A stretch of 64,000 nucleotides of DNA, taken from NCBI RefSeq assembly GCF_001039355.2, contig NW_019775447.1, positions 858,546 through 922,545 of the forward strand, given 5' to 3'. Below the pieces are notes generated by a model. It saw nothing but the letters and a program-made list of their open reading frames with translations. It was not told the origin of the DNA and made no database searches. This DNA comes from Lingula anatina. Its lineage: Eukaryota; Brachiopoda; Lingulata; Lingulida; Lingulidae. The position numbers and the translations under genes are program-made. Of the stretch, positions 1 through 11,171 are shown piece after piece; positions within the stretch are counted from its first letter, which is position 1; each line of letters begins with the position of its first letter.

Positions 1-56
1 AAGGTATTTAAAATTTTTTGGAAAAAAGTTATAAAAAAAAAAAAAAAAAAACAACC

Positions 57-105
<49 letters not shown>

Positions 106-1200
106 TAATCAATAATAAAGCTGTCAAGGCCCCATTAAGACCTTTATAATCAGTCAGAGACGCTAAACCCAAGAAGTTACAACTCCTTGCTAAACCAGAC
201 AACCAAGAAGAAGAGTCAGGATTATTCAATGTATTGATGCCGCAAAACGGATGAAAACACCTGCTCAGAGTTAAATAATTATGTCAAAGTAGCTTGTCAA
301 AGTCCACTCAGGCTTTAACTTTTTAGTGCATTTCACCATGATTCCCATCAAACTCATCACAATCAGGATTTTCTCTGTTGTTATCACTTCTAACTGATGT
401 ACAAACGATGTAACATTTTTGTTAAGCGTACGCAGTAAAAATTGACCTCGACTGGCTGCGGTCAACAAGCGTGTGCGAGAGGGGGGGAGGCGTTGAAATA
501 AATTACAAAAAAAATATTTGTCCAAATTTGCCCAAAAACCTGAAATGTTGGTTAGAAACCTTAGTCCTTGTTCTTCTACATGGCATATATTTTGTCTTGC
601 CGCCCTTTGCCGACTTCAAAAAATAAATCAGTTTAAAAGTTTGCCCTTAAAAATTTTCACTTCTGACCTCTCGTAGATCGCGAAAACAATACCCAAAAGG
701 AAGTAACAGCTGTTCTTTATCACGTGTTACGGTAGGGTTGTTCCCGATGCAGTAGTTGAGACACGCCGTGCATTGTAAGAGCGGGTTGAAATCTGATACT
801 CTGGGGACAGTTTTAATGGCGCTTCGCGAAATAGAACAACTAACGCCACCTAGGGACGTCTGCGCTCGCTACTAAGTGCACCGGTAATTAACTAAGTTTT
901 GTGTGCACTTGGTGTAATTACGCCCCAAGCAGCTGCAGGAGGCGTGGCAGACATTTATAAACCATTGCACCCATTACCAACTTGTGTACTGGCAGTTGAG
1001 CAGGTAGAGCCACTTGGGCTCTGCCTAATATGTTATATATTTTTCTTACGCGTATAGTCGTACTATATCACTATTTATATAATTCATACTTATTTATAAT
1101 TGCATTACTATTGTACATTTTCATCTACTCATGTAGATGCATACAATACAATGAATAAAGCATGTAAAGGTCGATTACAGTGATTGCACTTAGGGAGAAT
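1..1200. other. Non-coding, A-rich flank
   Basis: No gene seen. It opens with two long A runs (about 38-51 and 59-100). Around 890-960 there is a fragment resembling the right arm of the hairpin repeat at 13.67-13.87 kb: both contain GTAATTA or TTAATTAC, then an AGGCGT-G-CAGACATTTA segment. The open frame at 271-525 on the minus strand has no splice or family support. Confidence 0.5.
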
Positions 1201-2090
1201 ATCCTGCAGAGTTGGGTCAATCCAGCTACTAGTATTAGTAAGTATATAGTATGATGGATTTATCTGAAGCCCCGTAATTAAATCGGTATATCAGAATGCT
1301 CTAGAGCAGGCGCTACGTACAGTCCATCATATCCTGCAGCAGCACTGTGACCAGTGACCACTGAGGCACCACGTTTAACAACCTATACAATAATGTTCTA
1401 CGCCTAAATTTTAATACTTTGTGAAAGCTGGTATAGAGCATTTGTGGTCGTCTGCATCAAACCCCATGAAGTTGATCAAAGCGAAGTGTGTTTTGAATTT
1501 GGCACAAAAGCGTTCAGTGGTCACAGCTTTCTGGCTAAAATGGGAGGACACATTTGACCTAATATCGCTATTTAAAAAGAACTGTGATATTTCCTTTAAT
1601 TTTTAGAGATAATAGCAAAATTTCAAAATTTTAACATTCTGGATAAAAAAAGACCTGTCAGAAGGTAAAACTTGTGTTTATATCTGGCACATTCTAGTTT
1701 TTCTCTGATATACCTAAAGGGGTTGTCTTGGTACGCCCCCTTTCCCACAGACACCAAAGCAGTCTACTTAGATCAATCCAAGGGTGCTTTCCCAGAGATT
1801 TAGATCGATCTAGAGATTAAGATTTAGATAGACCTAACTCCCTGGGGGTTCATGCTAAATTGCAGTCAGCCGAGCGGGCACCATAGTTAATTACCCCCTT
1901 ACAGCTTGTAGTAGGCGGGACAGACGCTTAAGCCGGCCAAGCTGACAGTAATCTAGTGAGACTCCCCACAGGGATAGATCGATCTAAAAATCTATGGAAA
2001 TGGGGTGCAACTCTGCAGGGACATGCTACCTCTTGTTTCCAAAGAATAATCACCAGCTTTTCTGTATCCTACTCAATTCCAAGACCTTAC
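1200..2090. repeat. Degenerate copy of dispersed hairpin (MITE-like) repeat
   Basis: This stretch carries the word TAGATCGATCTA at about 1,800 and again at about 1,975, flanking a degenerate inverted pair (GCTAAATTGCAGTCAGC near 1,854 against GCTGACAGTAATCTAG near 1,941). From about 2,008 to 2,085 it matches 46,203-46,312: both read CAACTCTGC, then TGTTTCC or CGTTTCC, then GCTTTTCTGTATCCTA. Near 1,215 the string TCAATCCAGCTA also recurs at about 46,475. I infer a non-autonomous repeat family with no coding capacity. The C/T-rich tail at 2,130-2,200 is low complexity. Confidence 0.5.
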
Positions 2091-2580
2091 TGCCACGTTT
2101 TCATGGGTTTCTGTCATCTGTCATTTCTTAGTTTTTTCTCTTTTTTTCCTCCCCCCTCCCCCTTTTTTTACGAGTAGGTGCATGGGGAGGGGGGGGGGGG
2201 TGATCATGGTATGTAAAATATTCTTAGCATTCACAAAATCTTCAGTTTAAAACTGACCTACAATAACAATTACTAAAGTCGTATTCCCAGAGCGATCAAT
2301 CAATAGAAATCATTTTGGCTGTGAAGTCATTAGAAAGATGTCAGACCTCTTGTGACATACAGTCTCTTTAGCTGAGAGTGATTTGTGTTTCTCTTTGGGT
2401 TTTAACTTAAGACGGGACCGTTTTGCCTACTCTGGTTTCAGGGGTTGTCTTGGTCATGTGGATCATAGAATGAGACTTGGCCTATGAAATTGAGTATTGA
2501 GTTGAAATGCAAAAACTAAGGCTGTGGTATGATCTCACTGGGGTATTATCTTAGCTTTTCTATGTAAACTGAGAGCTGGA

Positions 2581-2581
2581 G

Positions 2582-2628
<47 letters not shown>

Positions 2629-2960
2629 AGGAAAGAAAAAAGGAAAGAATGAAAAATATGATATATAAAAATAAGAAAAAACAACTGACAGCTGGGGGGA
2701 AGATAGGAAGGGAATATGAAGTAGGAAAGAAAGAAAGAAATTTGATATAAAAATATTGGTTGTAAGAAGAAAAAGAAAGAAGAGAAAAAATAAGTTTAAG
2801 ACAGAAAGAAGGATGGAAGGATGAAAAAAGAAAAGACAAAAAGGCTGTTTGCATACTCTGGTTTGCATATTACTACTTAGACCAAAAAAAAAAAAAAAGA
2901 AAAAGAAAAGACAAAACGTAAAGAAAAGGATGGAAGAAAGGAAAAAAGATTAAAAGAAAG
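2581..2960. repeat. GAAA microsatellite and degenerate purine tract
   Basis: A clean (GAAA)n run covers about 2,581-2,628 and passes into roughly 300 bases of purine-rich sequence built from AAAGA, GGAAA and AAAAG words. The long minus-strand open frames here (poly Phe/Leu/Ser) are artefacts of the repeat and not genes. Confidence 0.85.
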
Positions 2961-3255
2961 ACAGAAATCAGCAATTAAAATAAATAAAATGCCCAGATAC
3001 TTCATTATTAAATTAGTCTTAAAGCAGTTATAATTAAATCTCTGTTGAAATCAGATTGTATTCAGCTGTTTTTAGGCTCCAGGGTCACATAAGTTCAGCA
3101 TATTTCGCCTTGTTGAATCCATGCAGCTACCTCTAAATTAAGCCAAGCTGATGTATTGCTCTTAAACAAATGGAAAAAAGACAAGAAGAGTTAATATTGT
3201 GCCAATATCTCTGTCCCTGTGGAGAGCACTGCCTGCCAGAGCACAACTGAATTAA

Positions 3256-3600
3256 TAGGACTGTTAGGTACCATTCAGATTGAGAAGAGCCAAGTAGGAA
3301 GGCCGCAACCTAAATATGGTGGATCCTACATGTACATTAAAGGAAGACCACTTAATCCTGTGATGGTGTCTCCGCCTCTCACACACCTCCCTACTTGTCG
3401 GATCTCGACCGGTTTATTTGAACCGAGATTTAATTACTGTGCCCCTGCAGGGACGATGCGTGGGGAGGTGTGTGAGAGGCAGAGACACCGTTACAGGATT
3501 AGGCGGTCTTCCTTTCATGTAGGTCCACCGTATTTAGGTCGCAGCCTTGTTAACACTCGGCTCTTCTCAATTTGAATGGTCCCTTAGGCTGCTAGTAGAG
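3256..3600. repeat. Foldback (hairpin) element of about 340 bp
   Basis: Two long inverted arms meet around a loop at roughly 3,400-3,450. The left arm (about 3,256-3,395) contains CCATTCAGATTGAGAAGAGC, TAAAGGAAGACCACTTAATC and CTGCCTCTCACACACCTCCC-like segments. The right arm (about 3,455-3,600), read in reverse complement, repeats them in order with scattered substitutions. The open frame at 3,219-3,575 lies inside the palindrome and is not a gene. The terminal word is about TAGGACTGTTAGG against TAGCAGCCTAAGG. No transposase is encoded, so this is MITE-like or a foldback element. Confidence 0.75.
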
Positions 3601-4097
3601 TTCAGGTTCAAGTTTAGCGTAAGGATGGTTCAACCCCCTTTAAGCATGAAGACGAGGAGGGAAGAAGAAGAGATATAAATTAAAACAGTTGATTTGGATT
3701 AAAGTTACTTTAGTAGCAATGCTGTTTTGTAGTTCTTTATCACTGTAACTGAAGTGAATAGTTTAATGAATAAATGATAGGTCTAAAGACACAATTTAAT
3801 ACAGAAAAAGAAAAAAAAGTTTCTGGGTAGAATCTAGACATACCACCTCATACTTTGACATAATAATATTGTGAAGTGATCAGTGCAGTGGGTGTTGTTT
3901 ATCATGTGGACGTGTTTTTATTGAAGAACCACCCTCTGGGGAAGTGTTATTTTTTTCTCAGTGGACTTATGAATACACATGCCTTCTTGATATTCTAATA
4001 GAAATTAACTCTGCTTGACAAAAGATGAAAATACTGGCTAAAAGCAGAAATCAGAGATTGGTCTTTTTTTCTTTTCTTTTCTTTTTTTGAACATTCA

Positions 4098-4125
4098 CTG
4101 TTATTGTACCACCAGCGTAGGCGCN
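4098..4125. mobile_element. Possible end fragment of the Helentron-like element, cut by an assembly N
   Basis: The sequence TTATTGTACCACCAGCG, then TAGGCGC, stops at the single N at 4,125. It closely resembles the subterminal repeat of the 38.3-40.0 kb insertion (TTATAGTACCACCAGCTGG, then TAAGCGC). I infer that another member of the same family sat at this assembly joint. The fragment is short, so confidence is limited. Confidence 0.4.
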
Positions 4126-4400
4126 TATATACATGTATATGTACAGGATAACTTCAGCTGCACATGCCATTATTGGACATGATACAAGCCTTTCGTATTG
4201 TTCCCAATGGTATCATGTTAAAGTTTTACCAAATAGTGGGTCTACGTACATCCTTTGGCCACTGTGGTTTAACATGTTAGCAACCCCGTACGTGTACTGG
4301 GTACACTGCCTTAGATTTTTGACGTACATGACTACTACTCAGTACATGTACTGTAGTACTTCGTACTGATCGAGTACATGTACATGTACAGTAGTTGCTA
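4126..4400. repeat. GTAC/ACATGTAC-rich palindromic tract
   Basis: The self-complementary words GTAC, TACATGTA and GTACATGTAC recur densely here, ending in GTACATGTACATGTAC at about 4,374-4,390. The open frame on the plus strand (4,133-4,369) is Tyr/Cys-rich because of these words, and I do not regard it as a gene. I see no other feature up to the SARAF first exon at 5,250. Confidence 0.5.
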
Positions 4401-5249
4401 CAGGTACCTGTGCAATTCTGAAGATAAATAAGTATGTTGACATAGTACTAATGCATTCAGAGTAAGGTTAAAAACAGTACCACAGTACTGTCATATCTAT
4501 AATGGCACTTTTAATGCCTGACTTGGCGTGACACTAATCACAAGGCAAACTTAGATCTAATGAAATTTCAATTTCAAACCTCATCAGATTGTTCTTCGGC
4601 ATTTCCCTGATCTTGTGGCAACAAGGCCAGCGTCCCCCCTTCTGCCATTATAAGAAGGGCATGTCACTACGGCTAAATACCCGCGATTAAATTTTCAGTC
4701 ATTTGAGCGACAGAATAACGTTTAAACTTATGATGTAAGATACATGTAACACCTAATACTTCATCCGTTTGCAGACGAAAACAACCCACAATTCCGTGCG
4801 CGATATTCAGTCTCCTTGTGGAAAAATGCTGTTATTACAGGAAAGTTAAAGAGAAAATCGAAATCGAGTCCGTATGGAATCTCTTTTGCTTCGGAATCCC
4901 TGGGATAATGTGAAGTCATTTCATAGAATCCTCTGTTACGAATGAAAGAGTAATCATAATAATATATATGTTTTGGCAGAAAGCGTTAAAACTATTTGAA
5001 AAACTTCCCCATACTGCACTGATCAAAGCCTCGTCTTGGTTCCGGAAGTCGCGCAATGTTTACGTTTGTCCTTATGTGGGGGCTGAGTCAGTTTTAGGCG
5101 AAACGTCTTGTAGAGCCACGTACGCTTTAACTAAGCTATATATATTACATCAGGTGTCATAGAAGACAATTTAATGTGACACTCAGGGTGTTATACAGAT
5201 TCTTTCCAACATTTACGTAGCCAGCAGTTTACTGATAAAAGCAACAAGA

Positions 5250-8200
5250 ATGAAAAAGATGTGGATTTCTGGTTTACTCTCCATGTTATTGGTCCTAATG
5301 TTTCTGTGTCAAGCCAAAGCGTGGGGTAACTAGATTTTATTTACTGTTAAACCTAAGATTATCTTTTAAATGTGCTTCAGGTTCAATTATTCGCTTTATG
5401 GGTAAATATTTAATGTTAGTGAATTAATTTAGTCACTAGTTCACTTCAGTTGAAATTGAATGCATACATTTACTATCACAGGAACTTATGTCTTGTTGAT
5501 TTTTGCACTTCATGAACTGCACGATCATAATGTAAATAATGTCAGAATTGTTCATTTTCAGGCAATAAAGATAAGGTCCTGTTATCAGACGTTAAAACTT
5601 TGACACTGTCTCAGGGTAGGATGACCAATGGTCGTAGGTCTTCCCCAGTACCACAGTTAAAGTGTGTTGGTGGTACAGCAGGGTGTACAGCCTTTGTGCC
5701 CCAGGTGGTACAATGTTATAACATGGGATCTGATGGCAGTGATTTACAGGTAAAGAATTCTGCTATTTATTGATAACATGTTTGTGTCTATATGATAATG
5801 TGAGCAGCACCAAATCTGGTGAAACAAGCATTATTGTTCAGCCATTCTTAAATCATCACAATGGATAAGCAAATGACAAGCTTAGAAAAATATACTGGTG
5901 TAATTCTGTTTCAGTTATAGAACTGCTTGATGAATGGAATAGGTCTATAATGATACTAAAGTAATGGGATTTATTAATTTGTATTTAAAGAATAATAGCT
6001 ATACAAAAATGAATTTATTTGTCATTCTGTTAATTAGAAGCTGAAATACATACTAACCCAGCCAAAGAAACACTTCAAACAAACCACCTTATACATAATA
6101 CATATAAATAGATTTTGTCATTAGATATATGCCATAATATGCTTTTAATTCTTACAGTGGGAGTGTAAGACAGACATGGACAATGCAGTCAGATTTGGTA
6201 AAGTGGAGGTGACATGTGAAGGTTACGAATATCCAGATGACCCAAACATTCTCAAAGGATCTTGTGGTGTAGGTTCCAGTTATCAAGTTCCTGCAAATAA
6301 CAGTCATTTATTTATTTATTTATTATTATGTAAATATAAAACATGGGTAAAAACAATGGGTAAAATATAATTTATTATGAAGTTTTTAAATAAGATTTAT
6401 CAAAAATGTGACACATTGCTTTAATTTTTATTAATGTTTTTGCCATTTTGGTATGATATACACTCAGTGTGATAAATAAGTATATTGTTTGCATAAGAAT
6501 TGATAAATAAGTTTGATTGATTTTAAATATTTACATTTTTAGCTGGAATACACTATAGATTTTACCAAAGAAGGTTACCAACAGCAGCAGCGTCAGGGAG
6601 GACATCAGTACTATCCTAACAGTGATCATCACCATGACAGGTATCCATCATCACATAGAATGATGATTGTTGAATTTTCATGAAATTTTAAACAATCTTC
6701 CTCCTTGAAACATTCAAAATTTAAGTTGTCTAAATCTGTCAAAAAAATAATGTGTATGTATAAATTCTAGCATATTTCACTTTCCCACACAACTGTCTAA
6801 ATCAGAGTACATGCCTTTGAAATAGTTCATTTTCTTAAAAAATCCATTATTTAAGCATTTCAGAAATGTGTAAGTTAAGTGAAATGAAAATTAAAGAACA
6901 AACTTATTTTTTCGCACATTTTAGCTATTCCTCCTTCAAGCCAAAAAAGCACAGCACATTCTTTGGTGACCTGATGGTGTTTGCTATAGTGTGTCTGATG
7001 ATCTATGGAATCTACAAGATGTGTCTGTCTACACCAAACAGAGCACAAGATGCCCCACCTGTTGGTACCCCTGGGTACCAAAGACCAACACCCTCAGCCC
7101 CACCACCTTATGAAGCTCCACCCTCATATCAGGATGCTACATCTGGGAACTATGGGCCACCGCCCTCAGGGTTTTCACCACCACCCCCAGGATTCAGGCC
7201 AGAGTGTACACAGACACAAGGAGGTATGTAAAGGGATTATCATAAATCCTTTATCACAGTGTCAAGGGTGGCACTGAAGAAAAACATTGATTACAAAATA
7301 CCATGGCCATTGTACATACTTTTGGAACAGGTTTACATTTGAATAGGGGCTAGGTTCACATCTTTAGCCCAGAAGTAGTCTTAAAATTAAGACTTCAAAT
7401 TTGTTCTACTATGAAAATTAATCTATTGTAGCTCACAAAGTCTTCCTTGCTCTGAAATATTAGCAGATTTTATGTTATAAGACGGGTCCCCTAGGGCATT
7501 TAATTGAACTTCTGTTAATTTATCTTAAAAGCAGACTATAATGGTTAAGACCAATATTCATGTTTAAGTTCTTTTGATGAAAAAGTAGTTTGATTGTTGA
7601 CCCATAGTAGTATTGTTCGAAATGGGCTTTATGAGAGATTTTTATAACCTGAAATCATGCTGTATACATATAAAATAAAACTGAATGTTATTTGTGTTTC
7701 AGGTTATTGTTCAGACACCAGGACAGATACCAATAGTGGTCAGTCTACTGGGGGAGGGTTTTGGTCAGGGTTTACAGGTGGTGGCATCCTAGGATATTTA
7801 CTGGGTAGTAACAGGTCAAGACAACACCATTATTATCATCATCGCCCTGGCTGGGGATCAGGATGGGGATCTGGATGGGGATCTGGATGGGGATCAGGAT
7901 GGGGATCTGGATGGGGATCTGGATGGGGATCAAGATGGGGATCTGGATGGGGTTCCAACAGGAGCTCTAACTGGGGATCTGGGAGGTCTTCAAGCAGTTC
8001 ATCGTCTTGGGGATCAAATTCTGGCAGCACTGGAACTAGAACAGCATCAGGTAAGTTGTGCACCTATCAGAAATTGATGAATAAATCTAGATATGGTAGA
8101 TAATGTTGTTATTTTAAGTTAATAGAGCAGTTGCTTTGGTTTTTAGTGGGTCTTATTATATCTTATACCTTAAGCTTCATGGTAAGGTCATTGTATTATA

Positions 8201-8540
8201 TTTTAAACACACATCATTATGTATTCTTACACTATCTCTTAACAAAAATTTTGTGGATGTCTATCAACTGCCTGTCATCCATAGCAACAAGACGATCCCA
8301 GGGTAGTTCCTAGGCAGTTGACAAGATTATTCTAATTCTTCTTATTCAGAATATATGGACTAGGTTAGAAAATTTGATATATGACGGCTAAAAGATGTAA
8401 AATATGTATGTACAGATGTAAAATATGCATGTTAAGTACAGAGAAAAATATTACATTATTGTGTTTGATATAGGATAGGATTGTCTCAGTTCAAATATTT
8501 TTGATTTTCAACAGGATTTGGAGGCACAAGAAGACGCTAG
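5250..8540 (+). CDS. SARAF: Store-operated calcium entry-associated regulatory factor (SARAF/TMEM66)
   Basis: Seven coding exons: 5,250-5,325, 5,562-5,749, 6,158-6,268, 6,543-6,640, 6,925-7,223, 7,703-8,050 and 8,515-8,540. All have GT-AG borders and matching phases, giving 381 residues (human is about 339). In the family, SARAF is an endoplasmic-reticulum membrane protein that slows store-operated Ca2+ entry by acting on STIM proteins. The sequence shows an N-terminal signal peptide (about residues 1-25). A luminal Cys-rich domain follows, including QLKCVGG, CYNMGSDG and VTCEGYEYPDDP. A transmembrane helix (FFGDLMVFAIVCLMIYGIY) and a Pro-rich cytosolic segment come next. The FWSGFTGGGILGYLLGSNR motif is strongly family-like, as is the terminal TRTASGFGGTRRR. 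Unusual features are a GWGS repeat in exon 6 and a second copy of the last mini-exon just downstream. The polyadenylation signal AATAAA lies at 8,968-8,973. Confidence 0.95.
7849..7960 (+). repeat. In-frame GWGS repeat inside SARAF exon 6
   Basis: A 12-bp unit (GGATGGGGATCT or GGATGGGGATCA) is repeated about nine times in frame and encodes consecutive Gly-Trp-Gly-Ser blocks with one Arg interruption. It lies in the cytosolic region after the LGYLLGSNR motif, which in human is Ser/Tyr/Pro-rich and not GWGS-repetitive. Being a minisatellite, it may vary in length between individuals. Confidence 0.9.
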
Positions 8541-8615
8541 ACAACTGTTAGTGTAAAACCTGTAGTGATAAAAGTCTTCTTCTAAGAGACTGCAGACGAC
8601 TCTTTCCATTTCCAG

Positions 8616-8641
8616 GATTTGGTGGAACTTCTATACGCTAG
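8616..8641 (+). other. Second copy of the SARAF terminal mini-exon (alternative last exon?)
   Basis: Seventy-five bases after the SARAF stop codon, a pyrimidine-rich stretch ending in TTCCATTTCCAG precedes another 26-nt segment. It has the same phase and ends in TAG, and encodes (G)FGGTSIR against the regular exon's (G)FGGTRRR. Both copies are 26 nt including the stop. Splicing exon 6 (donor at 8,051) to this acceptor would give an alternative C terminus. It could also be a decayed duplicate now serving only as 3' UTR. Confidence 0.55.
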
Positions 8642-9239
8642 AAGGGTTACGGTTTACGAATTACATGGTGTCAGAGAGGATCTTTCCCTGGACATGGTTT
8701 TAAAAGGATAATATTTATCGCGCCTTTGAACATATACTGCACGCGAACTTTCAGGTCTGCTTAGGACGTTGTGTATTCTGTCTATCATCGTGTATTTGTT
8801 ATGGATGTTTGTAAATTTTACATTCGCTTCATTGATTATCGTTTTGATATTATGACACAGCATCCAAAATGGCGTGACGATTTTAATATTTTTTTATTTA
8901 TTGTTATCGTTAATGATATTTATGTCAGGAAAGGAGAATTATGTATCTTAATATAGGCATTTTTGGAAATAAAGTATTTTGTTAACAGTTTCTTTGTTAT
9001 ATAAATCTCATAACTAGTGCTGCTATTTTGTATAAATTGAACATAACTCAAAAACAACATAACTCAAAAACTAACATCAATACATTATCATAAATCTGAA
9101 TCATAATCATAAATCTCATAACCTGGGGAGTGATATAAGTTTATAGACTGAACATTTAAAAACATATTAATGACTAAATTATGGAAACGAGCGTTGTATC
9201 TTTGTATAAGGTAACGGGACAATATGCAGTCATTCACGC

Positions 9240-11171
9240 TCAAACCCAGTATTGTGCTTTTGACAGTAAGGGCTGTATCCAGACGCGAGTCGATGGTTCT
9301 CTTGGCATATGGTAATGGATATGGTGGACAACGTTACCACCGCTGGGACTGACTTCTCTTCCAGGCAGATCAGCAAGGGACTGGTGGGTTGCGCTGAATG
9401 GATAGTTATCCCACTCCAGACTCCGCATGCGACCTTTGCTCGAGGTGGGTTCAGCCCTGGCTTTCACGTCGGTGGCAGTTTCTTGACCAGTGTGGATGAA
9501 AGAGTTGCTACGTGACGGGGCTATACTGCTGGGCATAGTGGACGGCTGACTGGACTCGATGGCCAGATGCTCTAATGATGTGGCGTTACCGCTACCCGTG
9601 ACAGGGCAAATTGACGTGTTGTTCGAGTTGACGGCACTTTGCGCGTGGAGAGCTGACGTATTTTGACTGCCGGGCTGGGGGATGAGGGAGGTGTTCGCTG
9701 ACGGGAACATCTGCTCCACCACAGATGTGTTACTGCTTTGTGGTGGCGCAATCGCTATGCTTAGTGCGGTGCTAGGTGCGGTTGAGACGTTTGGCCCGGG
9801 TAAGGTCTGATACAGTGTGCTGTACTGCCAGGAACCATTGTTACTTAGGCTACTGAGAGCTGCGCTAACGTCAGACGCTGCGTCGATACCGTGATATAAT
9901 TTTCCTCGAACAAATATTCTTCTGGAGAGGGAGCCCTCGGAAATCTTTCTCTCGCTACTGCCACGCGGGGGCGTTCCCGTGCCAGTCGACACCGTGTTTT
10001 TAGGTTGAAATCCAGCAGCATTTTTTGCTCCGCTCTGCTGTGATCGGGCGGGGGTGTGGTACACAACAGCACACTCGGCAGAAGAGAGAAATACGTCGCT
10101 ATCGCTGTCATTGGTAACACTTGGAGTATTGAACTTGGGATGGAAAGGAGATTTGTATGAGTAATTGATTATTTTACTGCCAGTACTCGTAGATTCGCTT
10201 GTCCTTTTAACAGGTGTGTTATTTGGAGGATGGTAATCGGTGCTTGAGTCCCAGGTCTCTGGCAGGCCAACATTGGTGGGCTCCGACATGGTTTCATTGG
10301 GCCGTCGTGGACTTACCCAGGTGAGCTGGTAGTGGGAAATGTCAGATGTACAGGCAGACGATAACATCTTGTTCCAGATGTGAGAATCAGACTTGGAGAG
10401 ATGAGACCCGGTGTAGCTGGTGCTCCTTGGGACTGGGGACGTATTACATGATGTCATCCAGTTCATATTTTGGTCTGTCTTCATGGAATCCTCCCGGGCA
10501 CTCTCTGACAGAAGGACAGAGCTAGGGGTGTAGACTTGTGCAGGCTCTACAAACATGTATGTAGGTTCAAATTCTGAAGGAATGAAGGAGGCTGCGGGGT
10601 TTTCTGACATAACGTGCTCGAACCTGTCCTGTGTGTTTAGTGGGGTTTTGTCGCTGATGGTGCCGTCAGCCAGAGCAGGCGAACTCCTCCATGGCCGGTA
10701 GTAACTACTGCTGTCATGGTAATGGTTAAAATTGGTCAGAGCTATCCCATTTCTAGCTCTTATGTTAGCCATTGCTTTTAACCTTCTAGCTTCGAGTTTA
10801 TCCTTGCGAGCGTGCCACCATAGGCATGCCATGACAAACAGTAAGAACGCACAGAGGGACACCATAGGGATCAGCACGCCTAGACTTACCCCATCGTTTC
10901 TGACATACTCGATGATGTTCTTGGAAGAACGGCTTGTTGTTGACGTTGGCGTTGTTGAATAGGTGACATTAAATACTCCATTGACGTTGACTGTACTTGG
11001 GTTAAAAAAAGCTGAGGTGAAATCTTCTGACAGTATTGTTGTCTCAGTTTTATCAGGTGTCGAAGTTTGTGTTTTGCTCACTGATGTGGAGTACCTTGTG
11101 AAAGATGTACTGAATAAAATTTTTGTATGAAGTGGGTCGTCTTCGTCATCCCCGCTTGCAACAAACTCCAT
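9240..11171 (-). CDS. Unrecognised single-pass membrane protein, Ser/Thr-rich, 643 aa
   Basis: One long uninterrupted minus-strand frame. The first ATG is at 11,171 (MEFVASGDDEDD); the frame stays open a few codons upstream, so an upstream exon carrying a signal peptide is possible but was not found. Residues 1-95 are rich in Ser and Thr and look extracellular and O-glycosylated. A clear hydrophobic helix follows (about 96-119, GVLIPMVSLCAFLLFVMACL). Next comes a basic stop-transfer and juxtamembrane stretch (WWHARKDKLEARRLKAMANI). About 500 residues of low-complexity, Ser/Asn/Thr/Pro-rich, presumably disordered cytoplasmic tail complete the protein. The C terminus ...AQYWV could bind a class II PDZ domain. 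No family is recognised. The gene converges on SARAF with under 300 bases between stop codon and SARAF polyadenylation signal. Confidence 0.75.
   Translation of the reverse strand: MEFVASGDDEDDPLHTKILFSTSFTRYSTSVSKTQTSTPDKTETTILSEDFTSAFFNPSTVNVNGVFNVTYSTTPTSTTSRSSKNIIEYVRNDGVSLGVLIPMVSLCAFLLFVMACLWWHARKDKLEARRLKAMANIRARNGIALTNFNHYHDSSSYYRPWRSSPALADGTISDKTPLNTQDRFEHVMSENPAASFIPSEFEPTYMFVEPAQVYTPSSVLLSESAREDSMKTDQNMNWMTSCNTSPVPRSTSYTGSHLSKSDSHIWNKMLSSACTSDISHYQLTWVSPRRPNETMSEPTNVGLPETWDSSTDYHPPNNTPVKRTSESTSTGSKIINYSYKSPFHPKFNTPSVTNDSDSDVFLSSAECAVVYHTPARSQQSGAKNAAGFQPKNTVSTGTGTPPRGSSERKISEGSLSRRIFVRGKLYHGIDAASDVSAALSSLSNNGSWQYSTLYQTLPGPNVSTAPSTALSIAIAPPQSSNTSVVEQMFPSANTSLIPQPGSQNTSALHAQSAVNSNNTSICPVTGSGNATSLEHLAIESSQPSTMPSSIAPSRSNSFIHTGQETATDVKARAEPTSSKGRMRSLEWDNYPFSATHQSLADLPGREVSPSGGNVVHHIHYHMPREPSTRVWIQPLLSKAQYWV

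Noticed and set aside
2546-2868. Two 102-codon minus-strand frames
   Set aside because: Produced by the GAAA-type purine repeat; poly Phe/Leu/Ser only.
4968-5162. Plus-strand frame of 64 codons just upstream of SARAF
   Set aside because: It ends before the SARAF start, has no domain and could not be joined to exon 1; likely 5' flank.
6866-7231. Plus-strand frame starting at an ATG before SARAF exon 5
   Set aside because: This is SARAF exon 5 read through its upstream intron; the spliced model with phase 2 acceptor at 6,924 fits the family.
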